64,000 nucleotides of DNA from Mucilaginibacter agri (GCF_009928685.1 NZ_WWEO01000043.1:682001-746000), one strand, 5' to 3'. Positions 16,425 to 25,461 are shown, counted from the first letter of the stretch. Notes: generated from the letters alone by a model not told the origin. A program made the numbers and translations.

Positions 16425-16435
16425 ACCAATTAGTA
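16425..16435. promoter_or_regulatory. Possible half operator ACCAATTAGTA
   Basis: ACCAATTAGTA is an 11-base copy of the right part of the palindrome at 16638-16657. It lies 64 bases upstream of the fumarylacetoacetate hydrolase -7 box, so both divergent genes carry one copy. Confidence 0.35.
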
Positions 16436-16637
16436 CGTTGAACCTATTTAGCCAGACATATCGCGTTCAGAAAATGATCTCTAACCGGATCGTTGCAGCT
16501 ATTCGCTATGCTATGCTGTCGAAAATAGTGTTCGCTCAATACTCGGTTACCCAATAACCTTTTTTGCGGTCTGTATCAATTGCGATATAAGTAGCCGCAT
16601 CTGTTTCATTACAACCAATTTCTTGCTGTAACGTTTT

Positions 16638-16657
16638 ATTACTAACCAATTAGTAAT
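16638..16657. promoter_or_regulatory. Perfect palindrome just before homogentisate dioxygenase
   Basis: Arms ATTACTAA and TTAGTAAT (8 bp, perfect) separated by CCAA, ending 5 bases before the ATG at 16663. It may be an operator, or a hairpin in the leader mRNA that affects translation. Confidence 0.5.
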
Positions 16658-16662
16658 CCATT

Positions 16663-17820
16663 ATGCCATTTTATCATACGCTGGGAGAGGTCCCACATAA
16701 GCGTCATACCATTTTCCGTAAACCGGATGGTTCGCTGTATGCCGAAGAGCTGGTTTCTACCGAAGGTTTTTCGAGCATGTATTCGTTGGTATATCATTGC
16801 TATCCGCCAACTATTGTTAAAGAGTTGGGCGAACCTTATAGTGTAGAGCCTAAAATAGCCAGAGAAAAGCACCTGAAGCATACCAGCCTCATCGGGTTTA
16901 ATATTAAGCCCGAGGATGACTACCTGCAAAGCCGGAAGCCTATATTGGTTAACAACGATCTGCATATCTCACTTGCCGCGCCACGCCAAAGTATGACGGA
17001 TTATTTCTATAAAAATAGCCAGGCCGACGAGGTGATCTTCATTCATAAAGGATCGGGCACCTTAAAAAGTGGCTTCGGCAAAATTAAGTTCGAGTATGGC
17101 GATTACCTGGTTATCCCCCGCGGTACTATTTATCAACTGCATTTTAATGATACCGATAATCGCCTGTTTATTGTAGAAAGCTTTAGCCCAATTCGTCCGC
17201 CTAAACGCTACCGTAACGAATTTGGCCAGCTGATGGAGCATTCCCCCTATTGCGAACGCGATATTAAACGCCCGCAGGATCTGGAAACCCATGATGAGAA
17301 AGGCGACTTTAAAGTGCTGATCAAAAAGCAAGGCTTGATCTATCCCTACATATACGGCACGCACCCTTTCGATTTTATTGGGTGGGATGGCTTGCATTAC
17401 CCATGGGCATTCTCTATTCACGATTTTGAACCGATAACGGGTCGGCTACATCAGCCACCACCGGTGCACCAAACCTTCGAAGGGCACAATTTTGTGATTT
17501 GCTCGTTCGTGCCACGCAAGTTCGATTACCATCCACAGTCGATACCCGCACCGTATAACCATAGCAACGTAGATAGCGACGAACTGCTTTACTATGTAGA
17601 TGGCGACTTTATGAGTCGCAAAAACGTGGTTAAAGGACAGATAACCTTACATCCTGGTGGTATTCCGCATGGGCCGCACCCGGGTTCGGTGGAGAAATCA
17701 ATTGGTAAAGAAAGCACGGAAGAATTGGCGGTAATGATAGACCCTTTCAGGCCACTGATGTTAACGGAAGAGGCGTTGAAAATAGAAGACCCCAATTATT
17801 ATAAAAGTTGGGCGGAGTAA
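16663..17820 (+). CDS. hmgA: Homogentisate 1,2-dioxygenase
   Basis: Iron(II) cupin-fold ring-cleaving enzyme that opens homogentisate to maleylacetoacetate. Recognisable segments are VIFIHKGSGTLKSGFG, the GDYLVIPRGT cupin motif (about 148), HQTFEGHNFVICSFVPR (about 270), and HPGGIPHGPHPG with the iron-binding histidines near 330. At 385 residues it is shorter than the roughly 430-residue proteobacterial form but matches the Bacteroidota type. It is followed 140 bases later by hppD, the previous step of the pathway. Confidence 0.93.
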   Translation: MPFYHTLGEVPHKRHTIFRKPDGSLYAEELVSTEGFSSMYSLVYHCYPPTIVKELGEPYSVEPKIAREKHLKHTSLIGFNIKPEDDYLQSRKPILVNNDLHISLAAPRQSMTDYFYKNSQADEVIFIHKGSGTLKSGFGKIKFEYGDYLVIPRGTIYQLHFNDTDNRLFIVESFSPIRPPKRYRNEFGQLMEHSPYCERDIKRPQDLETHDEKGDFKVLIKKQGLIYPYIYGTHPFDFIGWDGLHYPWAFSIHDFEPITGRLHQPPPVHQTFEGHNFVICSFVPRKFDYHPQSIPAPYNHSNVDSDELLYYVDGDFMSRKNVVKGQITLHPGGIPHGPHPGSVEKSIGKESTEELAVMIDPFRPLMLTEEALKIEDPNYYKSWAE

Positions 17821-17922
17821 AAGCCTGAACCAGAATTTACAGAATTAAAGAATGATCCGAATTTCTGGAGTTAGGACATTAGATAAAATATCCAGGAAAT
17901 ACTAAAATATATAACTACTAAA

Positions 17923-17950
17923 AATTCCCTCTCCTCTGGAGAGGGTCAGG
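17923..17950. repeat. Half copy of the GAGGGG repeat
   Basis: ATTCCCTCTCCTCTGGAGAG with GGTCAGG: one hairpin (CCCTCTCC / GGAGAGGG) of the GAGGGG family, just before hppD. Confidence 0.6.
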
Positions 17951-17960
17951 CTGAAGCAAA

Positions 17961-19085
17961 ATGGAAACATTAACAATAGAACAACCGACAAAGACGCAAG
18001 ATTTCCTGCCGTTGAACGGCACGGATTATATCGAATTTTATGTAGGCAATGCCAAGCAGGCCGCGCATTTTTACAAAACCGCTTTCGGATTTCAAAGCCT
18101 GGCGTATGCAGGTCCTGAGACTGGCGTGCGCGACCGCGTATCGTATGTATTACAGCAGGAGAAGATCAGGATCATGCTAACTACGCCCTTGCATTCGGAG
18201 CATCCGATAGCAGAACATATTAAAAAACATGGCGACGGTGTAAAAGCTTTGGCCCTTTGGGTTGACGATGCTTATGATGCCTTTGAGCAAACCACCAAGC
18301 GCGGCGCAAAAGCTTATCAGGAGCCACAAACCTTGACAGATGAACATGGCGAAGTACGTACCAGCGGCATTGTGCTGTATGGCGAAACGGTACACCTGTT
18401 CATCGAACGTAAAAACTATAACGGTACTTTTTTACCGGGATATAAAGAATGGAAATCTGACTACAATCCGGAGTCAACAGGCTTGCTTTATGTAGACCAC
18501 TGCGTGGGTAACGTAGGCTGGCATAAAATGAACGAATGGGTAAACTTTTACGAAGACATTATGGGCTTCCGTAATATCCTGACGTTTGACGACAAAATGA
18601 TCTCGACCGAATATTCGGCGTTGATGAGTAAGGTAATGAGCAATGGCAATGGTTACGTGAAATTTCCGATCAACGAACCGGCTGAGGGTAAAAAGAAATC
18701 GCAGATTGAAGAATACCTCGAATTTTATGAAGGCGAAGGTGTACAACACATGGCTTTGGCTTCACATGATATTGTAGAAACTGTAACGGCATTAAAAAAC
18801 CGTGGTGTGGAGTTTTTGACTGTACCTAATACCTATTACGATGACCTGCTCGATCGTGTAGGCCATATTGATGAAGATCTGGAGCCGCTAAAAAAACTGG
18901 GTATCCTCGTAGACCGGGACGACGAAGGATACCTGCTTCAGATTTTTACCAAACCTGTAGAAGACCGCCCAACCGTGTTCTTCGAAATTATACAACGTAA
19001 AGGCGCCCGCTCTTTTGGAGCGGGTAACTTTAAAGCCTTGTTCGAAGCCATAGAACGCGAGCAGGAGCTAAGAGGCAATTTGTAA
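17961..19085 (+). CDS. hppD: 4-hydroxyphenylpyruvate dioxygenase
   Basis: Non-heme iron dioxygenase that makes homogentisate from 4-hydroxyphenylpyruvate. The 374-residue protein has two glyoxalase (VOC) domains (about 20-150 and 175-340). The iron ligands are likely the His in LLYVDHCVGNVG, the His in GVQHMALASHDI and the Glu in VFFEIIQRKG, and the C-terminal GNFKALFEAIEREQELRG helix is diagnostic. A strong terminator follows at 19122-19148, closing the hmgA-hppD unit. Confidence 0.96.
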   Translation: METLTIEQPTKTQDFLPLNGTDYIEFYVGNAKQAAHFYKTAFGFQSLAYAGPETGVRDRVSYVLQQEKIRIMLTTPLHSEHPIAEHIKKHGDGVKALALWVDDAYDAFEQTTKRGAKAYQEPQTLTDEHGEVRTSGIVLYGETVHLFIERKNYNGTFLPGYKEWKSDYNPESTGLLYVDHCVGNVGWHKMNEWVNFYEDIMGFRNILTFDDKMISTEYSALMSKVMSNGNGYVKFPINEPAEGKKKSQIEEYLEFYEGEGVQHMALASHDIVETVTALKNRGVEFLTVPNTYYDDLLDRVGHIDEDLEPLKKLGILVDRDDEGYLLQIFTKPVEDRPTVFFEIIQRKGARSFGAGNFKALFEAIEREQELRGNL

Positions 19086-19121
19086 CTGTTAACTGATTGA
19101 TAGTAACCCAGAAATGGGTGG

Positions 19122-19148
19122 AGCCCCCGACGTGTCGGGGGCTTTTTT
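19122..19148 (+). terminator. Terminator of the hmgA-hppD unit
   Basis: Perfect inverted repeat AGCCCCCGAC / GTCGGGGGCT followed by six T, 37 bases after the hppD stop. Confidence 0.9.
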
Positions 19149-19350
19149 GTGTACCACAATATGCCTAATAGTTAATAAAAAAGGTGTTTTCACGGTATCA
19201 ATACGGGTGATAATGCGGATTGCGCATTTTGGTCATTTTTTGTCTCTTTATATCATATTTGTTTAATAGACCTATACCTTATCAGAACCAAATAGAAGAG
19301 CCCTCTTCTACATCATCGCAGAATACGAAGCCCGCACAAGCGGGCTTTTG
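19149..19350 (+). other. Gene-free stretch with a free-standing terminator; possible small RNA
   Basis: Part of a 321-base gap. No ORF is supported. A hairpin AGCCCGC / GCGGGCT with T run at 19329-19350 has no gene in front of it. Upstream CATATTTG at about 19254-19261 is one base off TAnnTTTG and has a TTTTG about 22 bases before it, and AGAAG / CTTCT forms a small stem at about 19291-19306. Together these could mark a transcript of roughly 80 bases, but this is weak evidence. Confidence 0.3.
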
Positions 19351-19406
19351 TAGTTAATGGGGTTTTCTTAATTTAGTATTTAACAAAACCCATTATCTGT
19401 AAAATC

Positions 19407-20012
19407 ATGGCAATTCTCGATCCTCGCGTAGACGCTTACATTGCTAAAGTTCCCGCGTATGCAAAGCCGGTATTGGAGCATTTCCGCGACCTGGTACACC
19501 AAGCTGATCCCGACATTAAGGAAACCATTAAATGGGGACACGTACACTTCGATCTTAAAAGCCCAATTTGTTATATGGCCGCGTTTAAGGCGCATTGCAG
19601 GATGGGTTTCTGGCACAGCGGTATGTTGCCCGATCCCGAAGGGTGGTTTAAAGGCGGCGAAGAAGAAGGTCGCTTATACAAAATTACCGGCCTGGCAGAT
19701 ATGCCACCCGATGAAATCATTTTGTGGTATTTAAAGAATGCGATAGATAATAACAAGCAAGGTATTAAACCAAGTAAAGCTAAAGCCCAGCCAAAGGCCA
19801 AGGTAGAATTATCAATGCCCGATGATTTTGATGAGCTGCTTAACGGCCATGCCGCAGCCCGGGACAATTATGAGAATTTCAGCCCATCCAAACGCAGGGA
19901 ATACCTCGAGTGGTTTGCCGATGCCAAAACAGATGCCACCCGGCTGAAGCGTTTAAATACTGCTATAGAATGGATTGCCGAAGGGAAATCGAGGAATTGG
20001 AAGTATCAGTAA
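19407..20012 (+). CDS. YdeI/OmpD-associated family protein with DUF1801 domain
   Basis: A 201-residue protein. The N-terminal half (IKETIKWGHVHFDLKSPICYMAAFKAHCRMGFW) is the DUF1801/YdhG fold and the C-terminal half (DDFDELLNGHAAARDNYENFSPSKRREYLEWFADAKTDATRLKRL) is the YdeI signature. Family members are of uncertain function; YdeI was linked to bacteriocin or antimicrobial-peptide tolerance in enterobacteria. It ends 15 bases before a palindromic repeat. Confidence 0.85.
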   Translation: MAILDPRVDAYIAKVPAYAKPVLEHFRDLVHQADPDIKETIKWGHVHFDLKSPICYMAAFKAHCRMGFWHSGMLPDPEGWFKGGEEEGRLYKITGLADMPPDEIILWYLKNAIDNNKQGIKPSKAKAQPKAKVELSMPDDFDELLNGHAAARDNYENFSPSKRREYLEWFADAKTDATRLKRLNTAIEWIAEGKSRNWKYQ

Positions 20013-20026
20013 GTACGACATAAAAA

Positions 20027-20105
20027 GGGTGTCATCCTGAGCTGCGTCGAAGGATAGCGGGCAGGCCATCTGCACCATACTTCGAGGCCCTCAGCATGAC
20101 ACCCC
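20027..20105. repeat. Palindromic repeat, GTCATCCTGAG...CTCAGCATGAC family (copy 1)
   Basis: Arms GGGTGTCATCCTGAG and CTCAGCATGACACCC with inner TCGAAGGAT / CTTCGAGG. It lies between convergent genes and may also act as a terminator. A related copy is at 36303-36363. Confidence 0.75.
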
Positions 20106-20124
20106 ATATTATTATTGAGTATTA

Positions 20125-21105
20125 TTACTCTATATAACTCTCCAAAATCTTAAACCCGGTTGAGGTCACCAGCTCAACCTTATCAATGGTCTTCGGTAAC
20201 AACATGCAATCGCCCATTTTTACATCATAGCTTTGATCTGCGTATTTGATTTGGAAGGCGCCTTCAACACAAACGTATATTACAAATGAATCCAGGTTGC
20301 TGTAATCTTTTGAGGTGTTCTCGGTAAAGTCCATTACGTTGGTGGTAAAGTAAGGGCACGTTACCAGGTGAACGTCTTCGTTTTTCTTAGGCGTATACGC
20401 GGTTTTGTACTGGTTGTAAAACTTATAATCTATAGCGGCAAGGGCCTCTTCGGTGTGCAGTTCGCGTTTGTTGCCTTTATCGTCTACACGGTCGAAATCG
20501 TAGATACGGTAAGTAATGTCTGATGTTTGCTGAATCTCGGCAATCAGCAAGCCCTTACCAATGGTATGCACACGGCCGGCTGGCAAAAAGAACACATCAC
20601 CTGCTTTAACGTCCTCGCGGTTAAGGATGTCCATAATGTGGCCGCTGTTCAGTTTATCTAAATAAATCTGCTCGTTTACTTCCTGGTTAAACCCGCTGAT
20701 CAATGTAGAACCCGGATCTGCTTCTATCACATACCACATTTCGGTTTTGCCGAAAGAGTTGTGGCGTTTTTTAGCCAGCTCATCATTAGGGTGTACCTGG
20801 ATAGAAAGGTCGTCATTGGCATCAATAAACTTAACCAGCAGTGGGAAGATATTGCCAAAGTGGTCGTATACCTTTTTACCTACCAGTTCATCTTTATATT
20901 GTTCTAACAAGTCGGCTAATGATTCGCCGTCGAGGCTGCCGCCGTCAACAACAGAAACATCGCTTTTTACGCCCGATATTTCCCAGGTTTCGCCACAGTT
21001 AGGCAAATCGCCAAAGTCTTTATGCAGGTAAGTTTCAATCTTGTGCCCACCCCAGATTTTGTCTTTGTAGATGGTTTTAAATTTTAATGGATATAATGAT
21101 GACAT
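20125..21105 (-). CDS. manA: Mannose-6-phosphate isomerase, class I
   Basis: Zinc-dependent enzyme that interconverts mannose 6-phosphate and fructose 6-phosphate. The 326-residue length and the motifs DKIWGGHKIETYL, CGETWEISG, the zinc-binding SIQVHPNDELAKK (Gln/His near 103-105) with the Glu of GKTEMWYVIEADPGS, and FFLPAGRVHTIGKG (about 175-188) identify the small class I (YvyI/Pmi) type. It provides mannose 6-phosphate for GDP-sugars or uses mannose. It stands alone. Confidence 0.93.
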   Translation of the reverse strand: MSSLYPLKFKTIYKDKIWGGHKIETYLHKDFGDLPNCGETWEISGVKSDVSVVDGGSLDGESLADLLEQYKDELVGKKVYDHFGNIFPLLVKFIDANDDLSIQVHPNDELAKKRHNSFGKTEMWYVIEADPGSTLISGFNQEVNEQIYLDKLNSGHIMDILNREDVKAGDVFFLPAGRVHTIGKGLLIAEIQQTSDITYRIYDFDRVDDKGNKRELHTEEALAAIDYKFYNQYKTAYTPKKNEDVHLVTCPYFTTNVMDFTENTSKDYSNLDSFVIYVCVEGAFQIKYADQSYDVKMGDCMLLPKTIDKVELVTSTGFKILESYIE

Positions 21106-21157
21106 GGTAAAATGTGTATGTTTCTTTAAAGTAATTTGCTAATAGTACGCCAGTTCA

Positions 21158-21245
21158 CATAATTGCGAGGTACGAAGCAATCTCCAAACTACAGAGCAGT
21201 TCTGTATATCGGATGCTTCGACGTAGCTCAGCACAACAAACGCTT
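21158..21245. repeat. Degenerate GTCATTGCGAGG element (copy 3)
   Basis: Left arm CATAATTGCGAGGTACGAAG is well kept; the right arm (ATGCTTCGACGTAGCTCAGC) is a mixture with the GTCATCCTGAG family. It looks like a decayed or composite copy. Confidence 0.55.
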
Positions 21246-21293
21246 CGTTTTTCGCATGATGATGGCCGGCAAACAAATATATACATAAACAAC

Positions 21294-21325
21294 AAAGGCC
21301 GCTTAATGTTAAGCGGCCTTTTCAA
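21294..21325. terminator. Terminator of icd
   Basis: Perfect 13-bp inverted repeat AAAGGCCGCTTAA / TTAAGCGGCCTTT with a 2-base centre, 18 bases beyond the icd stop; A/T tails on both sides. Confidence 0.9.
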
Positions 21326-21342
21326 TATACAAAAGCGAGAAA

Positions 21343-22572
21343 TTACTTACCTAATTTAGCTTTCAGGTTTTCGTCAATTGCTTCTAAGAATTCTTCGGTG
21401 TACAGGTAGTCGGTACCGTGTTCAACTTTAGGTTTAATGGTGATAGCCAAATCTTTGGTCATTTTACCACTTTCTACAGTTTCGATACAAACTTCTTCCA
21501 GTGCTTTACAGAAATCGATCAGCTCCTGGTTGCCATCTAAAATACCACGGAACTCTAAACCACGGGTCCATGCAAAAATAGATGCAATTGGGTTGGTAGA
21601 AGTTTTGCGGCCGGCTTGATACTCGCGGAAGTGGCGGGTAACTGTACCGTGTGCAGCTTCAGCTTCCATAACGGTACCGTCTGGAGTAACCAGGGTAGAG
21701 GTCATTAAGCCTAATGAACCAAAACCTTGTGCTACAGTGTCAGACTGAACGTCGCCATCATAGTTTTTACAAGCCCAAACAAAGTTACCATTCCATTTAA
21801 GGGCAGATGCAACCATGTCATCAATTAAACGGTGCTCGTAAGTGATACCAGCATCAGCAAATTTTTGTTTGTAATCGTTTTGGTAGATCTCTTCGAAAAT
21901 ATCTTTAAAACGGCCATCATATTTCTTTAAGATGGTGTTTTTAGTAGATAAGTATAAAGGCCAGCCTTTCATTAAAGCCTGGTTAAAGCAAGCGTGAGCA
22001 AAGCCTTTGATAGACTCGTCGGTGTTGTACATTGCCAAAGCAACGCCATCGCCTTTAAAGTTAAACACTTCGAATGATTGCTCTTCGCCGCCATCTTCTG
22101 GTGTAAATTTGATAGTAAGTTTACCTTTGCCTTTGGTTACAAAGTCGGTAGCACGGTACTGGTCGCCAAAAGCGTGACGGCCAATGCAGATAGGTGCAGT
22201 CCAGTTAGGTACTAAACGAGGTACGTTGTTCATTACAATCGGCTCGCGGAATACAGTACCATCCAGAATGTTACGGATAGTTCCGTTTGGCGATTTCCAC
22301 ATTTGTTTCAAGCCAAACTCTTCTACACGGGCTTCATCCGGTGTAATGGTTGCGCATTTGATACCTACACCATATTGTTTAATAGCGTTGGCAGCATCAA
22401 TGGTCACCTGATCGTTAGTTTCGTCACGATATTCGATACCAAGGTCATAGTACTTAATATCCAGATCAAGATAAGGCAGGATAAGTTTATCTTTAATAAA
22501 CTTCCATATGATGCGGGTCATTTCGTCGCCGTCCAGTTCTACAACCGGATTTTCTACTTTAATTTTTGACAT
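21343..22572 (-). CDS. icd: NADP-dependent isocitrate dehydrogenase
   Basis: TCA-cycle enzyme that converts isocitrate to 2-oxoglutarate. The 409-residue sequence is the eukaryote-like (type II) NADP enzyme: [12 protein letters not shown] at the N-terminus, the substrate loop [20 protein letters not shown] (Ser/Asn about 94-96), [10 protein letters not shown] with the metal-binding Asp, [17 protein letters not shown] and [20 protein letters not shown], whose His/Arg contact NADP. A -7 box TATATTTG is at 22619-22612 on the minus strand and a terminator follows at 21294-21325, so it is a single-gene unit. Confidence 0.97.
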   Translation of the reverse strand: MSKIKVENPVVELDGDEMTRIIWKFIKDKLILPYLDLDIKYYDLGIEYRDETNDQVTIDAANAIKQYGVGIKCATITPDEARVEEFGLKQMWKSPNGTIRNILDGTVFREPIVMNNVPRLVPNWTAPICIGRHAFGDQYRATDFVTKGKGKLTIKFTPEDGGEEQSFEVFNFKGDGVALAMYNTDESIKGFAHACFNQALMKGWPLYLSTKNTILKKYDGRFKDIFEEIYQNDYKQKFADAGITYEHRLIDDMVASALKWNGNFVWACKNYDGDVQSDTVAQGFGSLGLMTSTLVTPDGTVMEAEAAHGTVTRHFREYQAGRKTSTNPIASIFAWTRGLEFRGILDGNQELIDFCKALEEVCIETVESGKMTKDLAITIKPKVEHGTDYLYTEEFLEAIDENLKAKLGK

Positions 22573-22611
22573 TTCTGATAAACTTTTGCGGTTAGTGGTT
22601 CCAAATATATA

Positions 22612-22619
22612 AAATTGAG
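22612..22619 (-). promoter_or_regulatory. -7 box of icd
   Basis: TATATTTG on the minus strand with a TTTA about 19 bases upstream in place of the -33 TTTG; 39 bases before the icd ATG. Confidence 0.6.
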
Positions 22620-22768
22620 TTTATCTAAACCGATTAAAACCGAAATGTATGACTTTGTAAATACATTTATACAAGAGTGTTAATGATTTGGAAAGGTTGA
22701 CTTAATGTTGGTAATCTTATGATGCAAAAAATGGGTATCAATGGAATCATAACTTTAAGGACAATCTT

Positions 22769-22776
22769 TAACTTTG
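22769..22776 (+). promoter_or_regulatory. -7 box of the small exported protein gene
   Basis: TAACTTTG followed by CGC, exact match to TAnnTTTG, ending 5 bases before the ATG at 22782; this placement also favours that start and suggests a leaderless mRNA. Confidence 0.6.
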
Positions 22777-22781
22777 CGCTA

Positions 22782-23180
22782 ATGGTAAAAAGAACCGCCT
22801 GCTGTTTTTTTGCATTACTGTTTTTTGCGAGCGGTGTGATACTGCCATTGGGCGATTTTTCGTTACTACGTGATATCCCCCAGATGTATAAGAATTATAC
22901 GGCCGTTACCTCGGCAGATGAAATGGGAGCGATTGATTTTATTGGCGACTACCTGCTCCACGGAAAAGAAATTTTCGGCAACAATAAGGACGACAAAATA
23001 CCAGCCAGCGGAAACCCGGTTCAGTTTCAGCATCAGGCAAGCCCTTTGAACGTGGTTTTTGTACAACCTACCGTCACTTTACTACTTGTGCCCGAAGTCG
23101 TGATAACTCATTCGCAATTTTATCAATCATTTTACCCCTCGGGTTACCGTAGGGTGCTGCTTCGCCCGCCGCATAGCTAG
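22782..23180 (+). CDS. Small exported hypothetical protein upstream of a TonB receptor
   Basis: A 132-residue protein (start MVKRTACCFFALLFFASGV; an earlier ATG at 22719 adds an unlikely leader) with a hydrophobic N-terminal segment that looks like a signal peptide or anchor. Family not named here, but small exported proteins with a conserved 'IDFI.DYLLHG' region and a polar middle are common right before TonB-dependent receptors in Bacteroidota, and the pair probably works on one substrate, perhaps a metal. It is 97 bases ahead of the receptor gene in the same orientation. Confidence 0.65.
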   Translation: MVKRTACCFFALLFFASGVILPLGDFSLLRDIPQMYKNYTAVTSADEMGAIDFIGDYLLHGKEIFGNNKDDKIPASGNPVQFQHQASPLNVVFVQPTVTLLLVPEVVITHSQFYQSFYPSGYRRVLLRPPHS

Positions 23181-23277
23181 TCATAGCATTCGAAAATCTT
23201 AATCAATCTATTTATTTTATTATAATAGCCAATGGCATGCCTTCCCGTATCCATTGGCTGAAGCTATATGCAAATTC

Positions 23278-25461
23278 ATGAAAAAAACCATCGTGCTTAT
23301 TTTCTATGTGTTGTTATCTGCCACTTTGGTAACGGCACAAAATATCTTTAGAGCAAAAGTGGTTAATAATCAAACTAAAGCTTTGTTAAAAGGAGCCACC
23401 GCTGCTATACCCGACCTTAAAATCTCTACCAGTGCCGACACCAGCGGAATGATAACAATAACTAATATTCCAGATGGGAGCTTTGCAGTTACCATTACTT
23501 ATGTTGGTTTTAGTGTGAGTAAGCTTGTTTATAAATTTCCTTTAAAGAACCCGGGGCAAATTTTTGAGATTGGTCTCGAACCGGCTTCGGGTGAATTGGC
23601 GGAGGTGGTAGTACAAACCACCCGTATAAATCAAAATCTACGGGATGTTCCCACCAGGATTGAAGCCTTGCCCTCCGAAGAGCTGGACGAGAAGAGTACC
23701 ATGCGACCGGGCGACATTAAAATGTTGTTAGGTGAAGCAACGGGCGTCCATGTGCAGCAAACCTCGGCTGTGAGCTCAAACGCCAGCTTTCGGATTCAAG
23801 GTTTGGATAGCCGTTATACGCAACTTTTGCAGGATGGTATGCCTTTATATTCCGGTTTTTCGGGTGGCTTGAGTCTTTTGCAGATCAGCCCGCTTAACCT
23901 AAATCAAGTAGAGTTTGTTAAAGGTTCGGCATCGACACTTTATGGTGGCGGAGCCATAGCGGGCTTAATTAACCTCATTAGCAAAACCCCGCAGAACAGC
24001 CCCGAACTTACTTTCCTGTTAAACGGCACGAGTGCTAAGGGCGCAGATGCGAGTATCTACTATAGCGAAAAGGGTAAATCTGTTGGTGCCACTATTTTTG
24101 GCTCTTATAATCATAATGGTGCTTTCGATCCTTTCAATACAGGTTTTAGTGCAATTCCTCAAACTAACCGTTTTACAATTAACCCTAAAGTCTTTCTATA
24201 CTTTAATGAGCGGAATACAGGCTGGTTTGGCATAAATACTACCTACGAGAACCGCTACGGCGGCGACATGCAGGTACTGGACGGTAACACAGATAATGTG
24301 CATCAGTATTTTGAACGAAATAAAACGTTCCGTTTTTCTACACAGCTATCGTTTACGCATAAAATTGATGAAGAAAGTCAAATTAATTTTAAGAATTCGA
24401 TCGGGTATTTCGACCGGCGGTTGAGCGAGCCTGGCTTTGATTTCAAGGGCAAACAAGTTTCATCTTACAGTGAAGTAAACTACGTGCGAAACGGTGAAAA
24501 AGCTTCATGGGTGGCAGGTTCCAGCCTTGTAACTGATAATTTTATGGCGAAGCCACCACAAGATAACTTAAATTATAACCTTACTACCATAGGGTTATTT
24601 GCACAAAATACCTACAGGGCAACATCCTGGTTTTCGCTCGAAAGCGGGTTGAGGGTTGATGAGAATACGCCGGCGCCAGCTAGGCCATCAAATGGGTTTT
24701 TCTTTTTACCCCGAATAAATGCCTTGTTTAAAATAAACGCTCATTTAACCAGTAGAATTGGTGGTGGCTTAGGCTATAAAATGCCGTCATTATTTAACGA
24801 TCAAGCAGAAGATGATGGATATCAGCATATCAAACCCTTAAATATTGGCAGTACCATGGCCGAGCAATCGAGCGGATTAAATGCCGATCTCAACTACAAA
24901 AGCGCACTTGGCGACGAAGCCTTTATCAATGTTAATCAACTGTTTTTCTATACGCATATCAATCATCCACTGGTGCTGCAAAACAATACCTTTATTACTG
25001 CCCCCGGGTTTTTAGCAACTCATGGAGCCGAAACCAACATTAAGTTGATTATGGATGAACTGGTGTTTTATTTAGGATACACTTACACAGACACCAAACA
25101 ACATCTCAATGACATGCTCGGCACGCAGCCTTTAACCCCAAAAAATCAATTAAATTTTGATGCCACCTACGAAATTGAGGGCAGTTACCGTTTTGGAGCC
25201 GAAAGCTTCTATACAAGTTCGCAATTACTTAATGATGGTACAATGGGGAGAGGATTTGTAACCTTTGGTTTGCTGGTACAAAAAATGTGGAAACACCTGG
25301 ATTTGTTTATCAATGCCGAAAACCTTACCAACCGAAGTCAAGCCAAATGGGGTAGCATTTATACAGGCAGTATTACCAATCCGGATTTTAAGGACATCTA
25401 TACCCCGTTAGAAGGCGTAGTAGTTAACGCTGGTGTTAGGATTAAGCTTTTGAATAAATAG
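23278..25461 (+). CDS. TonB-dependent outer-membrane receptor
   Basis: A 727-residue receptor with signal peptide (MKKTIVLIFYVLLSATLVTAQ), a carboxypeptidase-regulatory-like domain (about 25-105), a plug domain (about 115-225, with FRIQGLDSRYTQLLQDGMPLY and FVKGSASTLYGGGAIAGLIN) and a beta-barrel to the C-terminus, which ends in an aromatic-poor ...VRIKLLNK. Start chosen at the ATG 23278 because the eight upstream residues are not part of a signal peptide. The plug resembles siderophore/copper/haem-type receptors, not SusC; there is no SusD beside it. Substrate not determinable here. Confidence 0.92.
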   Translation: MKKTIVLIFYVLLSATLVTAQNIFRAKVVNNQTKALLKGATAAIPDLKISTSADTSGMITITNIPDGSFAVTITYVGFSVSKLVYKFPLKNPGQIFEIGLEPASGELAEVVVQTTRINQNLRDVPTRIEALPSEELDEKSTMRPGDIKMLLGEATGVHVQQTSAVSSNASFRIQGLDSRYTQLLQDGMPLYSGFSGGLSLLQISPLNLNQVEFVKGSASTLYGGGAIAGLINLISKTPQNSPELTFLLNGTSAKGADASIYYSEKGKSVGATIFGSYNHNGAFDPFNTGFSAIPQTNRFTINPKVFLYFNERNTGWFGINTTYENRYGGDMQVLDGNTDNVHQYFERNKTFRFSTQLSFTHKIDEESQINFKNSIGYFDRRLSEPGFDFKGKQVSSYSEVNYVRNGEKASWVAGSSLVTDNFMAKPPQDNLNYNLTTIGLFAQNTYRATSWFSLESGLRVDENTPAPARPSNGFFFLPRINALFKINAHLTSRIGGGLGYKMPSLFNDQAEDDGYQHIKPLNIGSTMAEQSSGLNADLNYKSALGDEAFINVNQLFFYTHINHPLVLQNNTFITAPGFLATHGAETNIKLIMDELVFYLGYTYTDTKQHLNDMLGTQPLTPKNQLNFDATYEIEGSYRFGAESFYTSSQLLNDGTMGRGFVTFGLLVQKMWKHLDLFINAENLTNRSQAKWGSIYTGSITNPDFKDIYTPLEGVVVNAGVRIKLLNK

